Assembly (NCBI RefSeq): GCF_901709675.1
Contig: NC_051099.1
Location: 2,480,001 to 2,544,000 of the forward strand
Direction: 5' to 3'
Length of the DNA: 64,000 nucleotides
Source: Syngnathus acus
Lineage: Eukaryota > Chordata > Actinopteri > Syngnathiformes > Syngnathidae
Within the stretch, counting starts at the first letter, position 1; the number at the start of each line of letters is the position of its first letter. Positions 14,499 to 24,820 of this stretch are shown piece after piece. Position numbers and translations under genes: made by a program. The notes under the pieces were generated by a model. It did not search any database. It was not told the DNA's origin and worked only from the letters and a program-made list of their open reading frames with translations.

Positions 14499-16760
14499 TC
14501 AAAAGATGTAGTCGCGTGTCATTTTGAGGGACGGCATGGCCTCGTTGACATTCTGGTCCAGCCGGTGGTACTCGACCGTGTTGCGAGAGCACAGGCCCTC
14601 CTTCCAGCGGCGGCTCTGTGCGAGCAGGAGGATCTGACGGAAAGAAATGTGACATCACAACTGATACGAGACTGGATTTGATGAGCATGCATTTTCATTG
14701 AAATGACCACTGACCTTCCTCTTGTTGTGGTAGGTGATGTAGATGATGGCCACCAAGAAAGCCAGGATGACCAGGTGGAAGAAGAAATGCGAGTCCTCAT
14801 CCTCCGTGTTGTAGACGCCGGGGAGCTTGTAGCTGACGTCTTCCTTGACGTCGGGCGCCTGCACCCCGATCACTGTCCGGTCCTGGTCCTTATCGGAGTC
14901 ATCGTTGGCATCCAGGTGATACAAGCCATCATTGTACCCGTCCGGACCGTCGTCTTCATCGCCATCGTAGTCGTCGTCCGGGTCCAGGTGAGCTGCCGCT
15001 TCTTTGCCGGCGGGCTGAAGCAAATCCGACTCAAATTCTTGCAGGTTGTTTGTGGTTTGCGCCTCTGAGGTTTTTACATCAAAGAGGGTGGTCTCTTCCA
15101 CTGTGGGTTTGGTGGGTTCCATTTTTTGGGGGGCGTCGGCTTGTGAGGTTTTGGACATCGCAGGTGACTCCGTGATGCTCAGCACCTGAAGCGCGACATT
15201 CCCTTTTGTCTCGTCGGGGGTCGGTTTGTTATCCGTGTCCGACGAAGCGATGAGCACCGCAGATCTGTCGTCTTGCACGTCGTTTTGACTTGCCTGCGGC
15301 TGGTCGACTTTGGGGACGTTGGGTTGGACCGGCTTGCTCTTCGGGGCCTCGGTTTGGACCGGCTTGCTCTTCGGGGCCTCGGTTTGGACCGGCTTGATCT
15401 TCGGGGCCTCAGTTTGGACCGGCTTGATCTTCGGGGCCTCAGTTTGGGCTGGCTTGATCTTGGGGGCCTCAGTCTTGACAGCGTTAATCTTGGGGTCCTC
15501 AATTTGGATGGGGTTGATCTTGGCCTCGTTTTGGACGGGGTTGATCTTGGGCTCGGTTTGGACGGAGGTAGCGTTGGGAAGCTTGAGATGCGTTGTGTCT
15601 TGCATCAACACTTTTGGTTCCGTCTGAGTGTTGTTTTGGCTACCTGTGGTCTGGAGAGGAGTCTGTGGCAAGTCGACCTTTCCGTCCTGGATGGCCCCAC
15701 CTACAAACAGAAAGATCAAATATGACTCAATCTGTCACTTTCGAGCCGCCGCTCAAGCCATTTACAATATTTCCATTTTTAGTAAATACGCATTTATTTA
15801 AAATGTCTGACGTGATCATGGGGGGAAGGGTATATATTTGTCATGTATATGCTTACGACTACAAACCTCCATTCAGACACTGTGACTGACTGCTAACTAC
15901 ATAGGTATGTCATTAGCATGGGATTGAATGTCATGTAGAGGCGTTGCCCGGTAGGGAGTTCACTTAAGGCAAAAAGGATCTATTCATTCACGCAAAGCAT
16001 AAACAAAGAACAGAGGAGGGCTTTGTGGCGTGATAAAACCTCATGACTACATGTATTCACAAGCTAAACCTTCACGCATACCTCAATTTCAAGGAACAAG
16101 CAGGTAGAATAGAATATATGATACTGGACTTGAAAATTTGTTGCATTCAAGCACAAAGTTGTAAAACATAAAATGATGCAACAAATAACTCTTGCTAATT
16201 TATGCACTTAAGTGAATTAAAGCCCCTTACAAAGTATTGTTTGGATCGTTTAACAAAACAAAGAAGTACTAGTTAGGAGCTACTTTAAATAGCATTTGAC
16301 CAAATTTAGGGAGAAAAAGTCAAATCTAAATTAACCGAGAAGCATGAACACCTTAAATTACAATCTTTGCATAAATCACGTCCAGCGATAAAATCTCGCG
16401 ACAGGTTAAACGTCACAAACGAGCTCTGTTATACATCACATCGCCCGAACAATGTTATACAATTACAGAGATAAGAAATATATGTTCAAAATAGGGTCAA
16501 ATTGCGCGATTGTCAGCTGTCAGTCACCTCAAGTGACTAGCTGACGTGCTAGCCCCGATCAGCGAGCGACATAGCACTATGACACGCTCACAGTTCTTCT
16601 TTAAAAACAAAATAAAAAATGAAGACCAGAATACGATTTTACCATCCGAGATGCCATTAGTTGGAGCTGACAAGACGCCACCAAGTAGCAAAAGCTGGTG
16701 GAAGACAACAAGTAGGCAGAGAGGGCGACTCTTCTTCCTGTTTCGTCTCATCGTCGCCAT
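14499..16760 (-). CDS. kct2: Keratinocyte-associated transmembrane protein 2 (KCT2/C5orf15)
   Basis: Three coding exons: 16760-16643, 15700-14715 and 14633-14499, joined by GT-AG introns to give 412 residues. The N-terminus is a basic stretch followed by a hydrophobic core ending in VLSA, a signal peptide. A long polar, low-complexity luminal segment follows, with decapeptide repeats of [10 protein letters not shown] type and then an acidic Asp/Glu-rich stretch. One membrane segment ([19 protein letters not shown]) and a short cytoplasmic tail rich in Arg, Lys and Tyr close the protein. The membrane segment and the tail ([25 protein letters not shown]) match vertebrate KCT2. It is a type I membrane protein of poorly known function, linked to the secretory pathway. 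Only the C-terminal third is well conserved; the repeat region should evolve quickly. Its place next to vdac1 matches human 5q31. Confidence 0.93.
15331..15560 (-). repeat. kct2: In-frame 30-base minisatellite inside kct2 exon 2
   Basis: Units with a 30-base period (GGCTTGATCTTCGGGGCCTC on plus, then AGTTTGGACC) repeat from about 15,331. The first four copies are near-identical and later ones diverge. Each encodes ten residues of the type [10 protein letters not shown], so copy-number change keeps the frame. Confidence 0.9.
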
Positions 16761-16860
16761 GTTGGTTTGATACGAGGGAGAGACGAGGAAGGGGCGCGGC
16801 TTAACATCTGACGTAACTGCTTAGATGCCGCGTCATAGATGACGTCAGATAGTACTCAAA
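16761..16860 (-). promoter_or_regulatory. kct2: kct2 promoter region with CRE sites
   Basis: Immediately 5' of the kct2 start lies a GC-rich stretch with a perfect CRE palindrome TGACGTCA at 16840-16847 and a second CRE-like TGACGTAA at 16809-16816. This is typical of ATF/CREB-regulated TATA-less promoters. The transcription start was not determined. Confidence 0.5.
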
Positions 16861-16953
16861 CGTTTGGTTATTTATAAAACAAAACAAATGTCGCAGTTTA
16901 ACTGCATGTTTAAAAATAGGAAAACACACCCTTGCTGGTTTGAGATGTTTTTT

Positions 16954-16963
16954 TTTATTTATT
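16954..16963 (-). terminator. vdac1: Poly(A) signals, probable 3' end of vdac1
   Basis: Two overlapping AATAAA hexamers on the minus strand (TTTATTTATT on plus), about 500 bases past the vdac1 stop and less than 200 bases from the kct2 start. The two genes are therefore tightly packed in tandem. Confidence 0.55.
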
Positions 16964-17463
16964 CAGGAAATATCACGACCACTATTAGGAATCTGCGGAG
17001 TACCACCACTTCCCATTAAGATACAGTAACTCTCATCCGTAAGTGTCCATTATGATCGAGCGAGTCTTATTAAGACTTAATCGAGTGCGTTAAGCTACAC
17101 AGGTCTGGTATGTAACAAGACAAGACAAAAAAGAATGTACAGATTGGGTTGTAGTGTGTATGGGTGTGTGTTCTTCATGTTCTCATGAGTAATTATTGTG
17201 TCATTAACTTCATTCTTTCTGCACAGCTACACAGAGGACACACACGGCTAATATTTTCCCGGTTTTGTTGGTTTCAAAATATTAAATATTCCCTAAAATG
17301 TGATCTTTTAAATGTGAGAGGCGCTCGCCCATCGGCTTGCGTCCAGCTGTGGCACATCTAGAGGTAGAGGAATGGGAAGGGTCGGGGGGGATCGTGAGGG
17401 CTAACTTTATTTTCATTTAATTTGGGTAATGGAGTGGACATCAAGGAGGGGTGCACGCCGGCC

Positions 17464-19509
17464 CTACGCCTGGAACTCCAGGCCGAGGCCCAGCTTGTGG
17501 CCGCCGGCGTTGATGTTCTTGCCGTCGAGGAGGGCGGACAGCGTCAGCTTGATGCCTGAACAGAGCACAAAAATTAAATTTCCAATATTTTGATATTATT
17601 ATACAGAATCACCACTACTGGCTACTCAGCTGCCGCGTTGACATCCGTATTACAAAGCGCCGGTTTATTTTCTTAAGGGGAATTTAATTTTATGTAAATG
17701 TGGTGTGCTCACCTGGCTTGAGAGTCTGAGTGTATCCGAGGCCTACGAGGCTGGAGTTGTTCACCTTGGCCTGTAAGAGATGGCAGAATCGAGCATGTCC
17801 AAAAAGAAATACATTGGTGGGGGGGGGGGGGGGGACATGCATTTTCATATTTCAGCCAGTAGGGGGCATTTGAAGTTCACTCAAGTTTCATGTTTGATGG
17901 CAAGTTATCAAAAATAGCCCTCATGCTTGCCAACAAGCAATGACCAAATGTTTAGTATAAAAGGTTCAAATGTCAATGTTCACTCACTGAGAACGATGCA
18001 TCAGGATCAATCTGGTACTTGGCAGCGATGCCAAAGCGGGTGTTACTGTTGCCGGCGGTCCAGGCCAGATTGACGGCTGTCTCCAGCTGTTCGTTCACCT
18101 TCTGGTAGATGGAGCCGCCGAACTCTGTGCCGTCGTTTCTGCCAGAAGCAGAAAGAAAAAGCAGAGTTGAAATATCTTTAGCGCGATACTGTTTTGCACC
18201 AGGTGGTTATACAAACGGGAAACTTCGTTTGACCTCATCAAGACGTAAAGATTAGCTGTGAGCTCAGCGGGGGGGGGCTTCTGCCTACTTGGCCATAACC
18301 TTGCCCCCACCCACCCACTGAGCGGCATTAACTGTCTCGCCCTTCCAATCGAAGGGCTTTTGCTCCTTTTGATCGCGCTCAGGCTCACCTGCAGCGTGTT
18401 CAATCCCATCGCTGATGTAAAAATAACTACAAGGCGTTCGGCAGTAAATTGGTATTCCGCTCAAAAAAACTAGCGGTTGTCATGTCAAAAGAGCCGCAGT
18501 GTTGTATGAAGCTTACACGTTGGTGTGCAGCTGGAACTCGTCCGTCTTGTAGCCAACGGCAAAGTTGCTCTGAGTGATCCGGTTGCGACCGGCCTCGAAG
18601 GTCACCTGGTAGCCGGCCAGCCAGCCCTCGAAGCCCAGCACACCGGCGCCGTGCACGGCCGTGCCATTGATGTCGTAGTTGATGTCGCAGCCCAGGTTGA
18701 TGTGGTCGCACTTGTAGGCGGTCTTCAGCTTGCCACCTTTTTTGCTAGAAGTGGTTCAAAAGGACACTTCTGAGCAACTCACAAATACAAAATGTAAAAC
18801 TACTCAACATTTGATTTAATTCACAATGAAAGTGGTAAATATCCTTGAATTAATTCCAAAGTGTTTCTTCTTAATCTATTAAAATACATTTAAATAAAAG
18901 CGATACAAAGTTAATTTCCCGCCAAAATGATCTTACCCGGTATTTGGTGAGAAGGAGGAGTCCAACGTCAGCTTCAGACCCTTGGTCAACTGCAAAGAAC
19001 CATCAGAAAACGTAAACAACAACATAAGCAGAAGAAGAAATCTAAAGTCCATGCCGCATCTCCGGCGCCCCCACCTGGTCTTCGATGGTGAATTCAGTAC
19101 AGATGGTGTTGTCGGTGTTCCACTTTTCCGTGAAGGTTAGCCCGTGCTCGGCCCACTTGTACTTGGTCTCCAGGGAGCCGGCCACCTTGCTGGTCTCGGT
19201 GTTGGCCGATCCCGTGCTGGTGAATTCCTGCGCGTAGCAAATACAACGAGAACGATTGAATCAAGTCTGCTCCGCTTATGACAGCAACGTTAGCGTATTA
19301 TCATCTTATGAGAAGTCCTACCAGTCCATTCTCAGACTTTGTTTTTAAGTCCAGTTTGATGAGTCCGAAGCCTGTGGAGAAAAGAACAAGTGAATATCCC
19401 CCCACCTTAAGTGTCATTTGCCGCCAGGCCGTTGCTTCTCACCGAATCCTTTGGTGAAAATATCCCGGGCGGACTTCCCCAGGTCGGCGTAGGTCGGAGG
19501 TACGGCCAT
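17464..19509 (-). CDS. vdac1: Voltage-dependent anion channel 1 (mitochondrial outer-membrane porin)
   Basis: Eight coding exons: 19509-19443, 19371-19322, 19227-19075, 18989-18937, 18744-18517, 18138-17988, 17770-17713 and 17555-17464. They sum to 852 bases, or 283 residues, exactly the length of vertebrate VDAC1. The protein is a 19-strand beta-barrel with an N-terminal helix ([20 protein letters not shown]) that exchanges ATP, ADP, anions and Ca2+ across the outer membrane and binds hexokinase. The GLK motif (KGLKLTL) and the membrane-facing glutamate in LTFTEKWN (E73 in human) are present. The C-terminus [13 protein letters not shown] marks VDAC1 rather than VDAC2, which ends in ALELEA. 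The start is supported by the preceding acceptor at 19513-19514, which implies an upstream non-coding exon. Confidence 0.97.
17819..17834 (+). repeat. Poly(G) run of 16
   Basis: Sixteen consecutive G on plus, in the vdac1 intron before the exon at 17770-17713. In the pre-mRNA this is a C16 tract roughly 50 bases upstream of the acceptor. Confidence 0.95.
17856..17868 (+). promoter_or_regulatory. CTCF-like core motif
   Basis: CCAGTAGGGGGCA matches the vertebrate CTCF core CCASYAGRKGGCR at every position. It lies in a vdac1 intron. Occupancy is unknown. Confidence 0.35.
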
Positions 19510-20570
19510 GATCTGCAACAAAAGGATACATACCACAACTTAAGGGAGGACAGAAAACGATTTTTATTGCATTGTCACTACAAGGAGCTGGCAACTCCAT
19601 TCAGTCAGGCCATGTCATCACTTGCGAGGAAGCTCTTTCACCGTAAGACTTTCGACAGAGCCGCGGTTTTTGCACTTGAGCAGTCACGCAGGTAATATGA
19701 TAACATTGAGGAGGATTTCGATAGCGGTTATGTGTACAATGTGAAGTGTTTCTAAAGGCGAATAGCTCCTCCATGCCTATCAGGATTGGAGGAGGAGGAG
19801 GAGGAGATCCTACTTCTGAACCTTAGGCATGACTTGTCGAACACCTTTTGCCAACAACTGCACCCTTTTCCTCTAGTTATTGCCAAAATCCAACTGACTG
19901 TTTCATCCAATAATTCGCTTGATCTTCCGTCTGGTTTGTCACAGTAGATTCTAAGTGTGTCAAAGTGAAATTTGAAAGATCCTTGACTGACAATATTAAA
20001 ATTCCAAGGGCTTCGGTGCATGTAAATGATTGATTCCTGCTGGTGCAAACCAATGAATGCCGATCACCCACTGCATTCTCAAATTATGTTTGCCTTCTAT
20101 TACTAGTACAGTTATAGAATCGTGTACTTGGTATTGTTTATTTATTGTGTTGTTTATGTATAGTGTTGTTTATTGATGTATGACAAGTCAAATGACCCCA
20201 ACAAATCGTTCTATTAGCATTAGCTACTAGCCTCAAAGGTGGACAGCGGGCAAACCGCCCCCCAGCCACCCTGTAACTTCACCGTAGTAGATATTTACAA
20301 AAGTTCGTTTGATAAGTAAACAGGGGAGCATTCCCGACTAAATATGCATTGTTGCTCTTCCCAGCGGGATACGATCGGTCTGAAATTGGCAAACGACCGC
20401 ATTATAAGTCATTAGCCGTCAAGCTAACAGCGGGCCGAGCCTCGTAGCACCATTCACCTCTACAGTTTTAAATGCTAAAGCTATGAGCTAACACGCCGGG
20501 CAAAGAGCCGGTACGGATACGCCCCCTGATCCAAAGCAGTACCGACAATTTTAGAATTTCAAATCCGTAC

Positions 20571-20720
20571 CTCAGTGTGCGGTTTCCCGTACAGAGCGTG
20601 TGGACCGTCACGGAGAAAAAAGAGGAGAAAGGATGAGGAAGGAGGAGGCGGCGGCTCACGTAGAGCACGTTACAAGTCAAAGATAGTACGGCTGTGAGAG
20701 GGGCAAGATGTTTACCCGGA
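20571..20720 (-). promoter_or_regulatory. vdac1: vdac1 non-coding first exon and promoter (inferred)
   Basis: A strong minus-strand donor, GAG|GTACGG, ends at 20571, about 1.06 kb upstream of the acceptor feeding the vdac1 ATG exon at 19512. The DNA just 5' of it is GC-rich. This fits a 5' UTR exon and promoter; the exact start is not visible. Bases 19,513-20,570 are otherwise intronic, with a short (GGA)n at about 19,790. Confidence 0.45.
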
Positions 20721-20852
20721 GGTGGCAGTTTATCGGTCGCAGCGGGTAGAGAAGCATCTTGTTCACTCAACATTGAGTTTTGACGTTATAAACTTTTATT
20801 ACTCTGTAACTACACATCAAACTAAACTAAGCATTGAAGCAAGTGACTTGAT

Positions 20853-20998
20853 AGAAGTGCAAGCGCCTAGGAAAATCTACGGAAGAAGATTCGGGCCAGT
20901 GAATTAAAAAAAGGGGGTGAATCCTGTCACCCCCATTTTTTCTTTTCTTCACTGACCCTAATCCTCTTCCGTACTTTTGCGACGAGACTTCAGAACAC
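20853..20998. repeat. Imperfect fold-back inverted repeat (candidate MITE)
   Basis: The left arm 20878-20920 starts TACGGAAGAAGATTCGGGCC and ends GGGGGTGA. It pairs with the right arm 20927-20973, whose reverse complement starts TACGGAAGAGGATTAGGGTC and ends GGGGGTGA. Only a six-base loop (ATCCTG) separates them. Weaker pairing continues outward to about 20853 and 20998. It lies between the end of the first SLC22 gene and the vdac1 promoter. Confidence 0.75.
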
Positions 20999-21587
20999 GT
21001 TCAGGTTCTCCGGAAATCCGAGCGCCAGGGTGAGCACAGCGCAACTTCGGGTCACGAGGCCGGAGCTTGTGGTAAAGGTGTTGAAGGAGCATTGCCCACC
21101 ACTAGCAGCTCCACAGTAGGACCCAAGTTTGGAGAAGCCGCACGTGATGGCTGGCACATAGATGACATGAAGCCTCAGCAATGCTCTTATGTCCAAAAAC
21201 AACACGTTTCTGTCACGTGCCGGCGATACGTCGCGTCGGGCTCGTCCTCAATAAATGTTTGATCTTCTCGTCTTTGCAAATGATTTTACAGCATCTCGAT
21301 AACAGAGCCAGTAAAGATGACAGTGCAGCGTGTTGGACAAACCGATGACTATCCATTTTTGATCATGAATACATTCCGACATATACATAATCTATAATAA
21401 GAAACATCACCACATCAGCGTCACTGAAAAGCATTTTCATGATCCAAGCGGCGCACGTGCCAAATACTTGATAAGGATTTTGGTTAAATGATTGCCACTT
21501 GGTCGTAAAACTGAGGCAACACGTAGTCACACTTTGTACTGAAGCGGGACGACAAATCCAAACCAAAAAAAGTCCGCCCCTGATTGA

Positions 21588-24221
21588 CTACAACTTGGAT
21601 TCTTTACTCTGACAAGCCCGTGCGTCAGCGTCCTCCGCTTCCTTTTTCTCTGGACCTTTTCGTCTGTGGAAATTGTGAACAGGCAAAAATAAAAGAATTG
21701 ACAAATACTTGAGTTCCGATTTGCACGTCCCGCACGACTGACCTGTATATGGACTGCATCTGCGCTAGGGTCTCCGGCAAAGGCTTCCCAAACGACTCCG
21801 GCAGCAGGAGAGCGATGAAGGCTCCGCAAATGGCCAAAGCTCCCATCAGGATGTATGGCAGCGCCTTGTAATATTGACCTAGCGTATTCGAAATGTTCAT
21901 TGGCTTTTGTTTCATTTGCTCTCGTCATTGCACGGTAGATGACAAAGGGCGAGCGGGATGAACGTTGGACGTACCGAGGTAGATGATGAAGGGCGAGAGG
22001 ATGGTCCCCACTCGAGCCGCCATGGAGCAGCAGCCCATGGCCGTGTTCCTGATGACGGTGGGGAAGAGCTCGGACGTGACGGCGTACACGATGCAGAAGG
22101 CTGCCGTCACGCCGAATTTGCCCAGCATCTCCAGCAGCACGGCCACCCACGGAAGATCTGAGCCCAGGGCCACGCGAGCGTCTCGTCAGCAATGATGGTT
22201 GGATTTGCTAAATGCGTCTCGCAAAGTGGTGCGTACGGAAGACTCGCGTTACCTATGGGAATGAGGTGCACGCACAGGATCATGACTCCGCCCATCATTA
22301 GCGTGGTCGACTGGCATAGGCGGCGGTAGCAAAAGTGCAGCAGTAACAGAGCGATCAGGTAGGCGGGAACTTCCGTCACCGCCGACAGGAAGCAGTTGAG
22401 GTACGGGTCTCCGTGAAGGTTGGACGTGTTGAGGATCAACGCGTAGTAGCTGATGGTGATGACGAACCTGCGCGAGTCATGTAAGTCCTACCGAGTCAAT
22501 CTTTTCTTATCTTATGATTTTGTGGTGATTTGCGATTGCCGTGGACTGGAAATGTGCTTTTACTTACCACAGAATTGAACACAACAGGTTGATGGTGAAT
22601 ATGTTGCAGTTGCGCAAGATGGAGCCAATGTTGTATTTCTTGTCTTTCAACAGCATTGCATCCTCAATCTGGAACAAAAGTTCAATCCCTTTGCGATTGT
22701 TTTTACAGTCAAAGTACAGAAATGTGCCATACGCGGCTCCAATTTAAGGCTCATGCTAAAATAACCTTTCCACGTGAACTTTAGTTTTGAGACGCTTACC
22801 TCAGCCTCTGTGAAAATGGCCTTGGGCGGGGTAATCTTATTCATCCTGGCAGCGTCCATCAGGATGCTCTCGGCCTCCGCCACTCGGCCCTGGGACAGCA
22901 GCCAGCGTGGCGACTCGGGTATGAACCTGTACGAAGGCTGTTAGCTGGCAGCGGAACAATGCTAACCCTAACCCTGCCCTTACCACCACAGGGGGATGTA
23001 GATCAGTCCACAGGCGGCCATGGGGATCAGCAGCATCCGCCAGGAGCGCAGGAAGTATGCCACGGGTGGCATGAGCATGTAGCCTATGGCCGAGCTCATG
23101 AAAACTCCCAGGGAGCAGAAGACCACGCGGGCTTTGGGGCTCAGAATTTCTGTTCCTGAGGACAAAGCGTGTAAAAACGGGGCTAATATTAACAAAGCCA
23201 TTTGTTTAAATAAAGTACAAGTAAAACTTAGTAGCCTTAGCTTAACTACAATGCCTTAGCTTGGATGTTATGGCAACGGAAGCCTCACTCTGCATATGCA
23301 TGAGCCCCCCCCCCCCAGAATGCCAGAAGCTTTGTATGAAGACGTCCAGCAACTAAAGACAAAAATAAGTCCCATTTAAAAGTCTCATACCCAGCACAAA
23401 GGCGATGATGTAATTGGAGAACCCGCCAGCACCGACCAGGAAGTAGATGAATGTGAAGATCTCCCAACTGTTTGAGAAGATCTGCGCCGTTATGCCCACT
23501 GTCTGGAGGACCATCATGGTGAATAGCGCTGGCTTCCTTCCGTATCTGTTGATAGGAAGCACAGATACTTGTTTTTCAATGCATGGGTGACTCCAAAGCT
23601 TTTGCTGCCCACCTGTCCGACAACTGGCCCGAAAGAAACGCTCCCACCAGCACGCCCAGGTAGTGGATAGAGGTGGACAAAGGGATTTTGTGTGCGTCCT
23701 CGCAAACCAGATCCCACTGAAGAAGGTGCACACGTTTGTCAAAACCCAAAAGAATCTTGCTGAGCGTGGCTCTTTACAAAACGACAAGCGAGTGAAGCTT
23801 TTTTATGGCTGACCTCGGTGGCAATGGTCGACTGATAGGTGTCTCGGCTGTACGTCCAGCCGTCTCTGCAGGCTTCTAAAGGAATCCCGGCCACGTCCAC
23901 CTCCACGTCCGGCACGGCGCCGTTCTGAGAGTAGTTCTTGACCATCTCCAGGTTGAGCCTGGCACAAGAGCTGAGCCTGGCCACGCCATCCACCGTCTCC
24001 GTCGGGATGGTCACGTTTCTCCACGCCTGGCTGATGTTGGCGTCCTCGGGAACGTAACAGTGGTGGGACGGCGTGTCGGCGACAAATATGATGTAGATAC
24101 CGATGAAGCCGTTGGGGTAGATACTGATGGCCAAGGCCAAGAAAATCCGACGCTGGAAGCTTCCCCACGATCCCAAAAAGGACGTGACGCTATCATAGTC
24201 TCGCAGTTTAGGCTCACCCAT
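21588..24221 (-). CDS. OCTN-type organic cation/carnitine transporter (SLC22A4/A5 family), copy 1
   Basis: Ten exons: 24221-23814, 23716-23613, 23545-23391, 23155-22984, 22926-22800, 22668-22568, 22467-22253, 22157-21975, 21878-21743 and 21663-21588, giving 558 residues (human OCTN2 has 557). It is a 12-helix major facilitator. The large first extracellular loop has sequons NISQ, NVTI and NYSQ and ends in DGWTYSRD. After helix 2 comes the family loop GQLSDRYGRK; later come PESPRW and [10 protein letters not shown]. OCTNs carry Na+-coupled carnitine and organic cations across the plasma membrane. The OCTN nucleotide-binding-like GTEILGKS is GTEILSPK here, and the C-terminus (SKL) lacks the STAF-type PDZ ligand. 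I cannot separate A4 from A5 orthology by eye. Confidence 0.9.
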
Positions 24222-24659
24222 CGTCTGACGTGCCGCGAAACAAATGATGGCAAAAAAGCGAGGGCCTCTCTCGTCTCTTCTGTCAGGAGTGGTGACATAG
24301 TAACTGTCGAGTCTGCGCTTCTTATTTTCTCCCAGACAATTGGCCTTGAAGAACGTGTTAATGGTTAACAAGTTCCTGAACGAGCGTTATAAATTGTTTT
24401 CTTGCTCCTGACGACAATTTGGCCATGGTAGCACCCCAAAAAGTCACTTGGGATAAGAAGCCAGGTGGGTGTTTGGAATAGATGGTGTTTTATTCTTCCT
24501 GGATGTCTGGTGGGACCCTTTGAAAGGGTAAGCTGAGAAGGTCTTCTGCTTTGCCCTGTCAGAGATAACAGCACTATCAGAGGACGTGTGCAGTCTCGTC
24601 ACAAATTATGTTAGTCGATGAGTCAAATAAAAAAAAAAGAAAAGCAGTTGATATTTGGC

Positions 24660-24665
24660 TTTATT
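24660..24665 (-). terminator. Poly(A) signal, probable 3' end of OCTN copy 2
   Basis: AATAAA on minus, about 155 bases past the stop of the transporter at 24821-27316. The interval 24,222-24,660 between the two transporter genes holds no other recognisable feature. Confidence 0.55.
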
Positions 24666-24820
24666 TACATGTCAAGTCATTCTAAAGACTGGTGAGGTAT
24701 CCATGTGTTTTGACATCAAACACAAATGGAACGTTCTACAAAATAATGGTCCAAATGTCCATCGGCAGCCATCAGCACACACAAAAAGTGACTCGTTGCT
24801 ACACGCTAAGACTTTGCAGG

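Noticed and set aside
17464-19509. VDAC2 or VDAC3 as the identity of the porin
   Set aside because: Length is exactly 283 without the VDAC2 N-terminal extension, and the C-terminus LGLGLEFQA is VDAC1-type.
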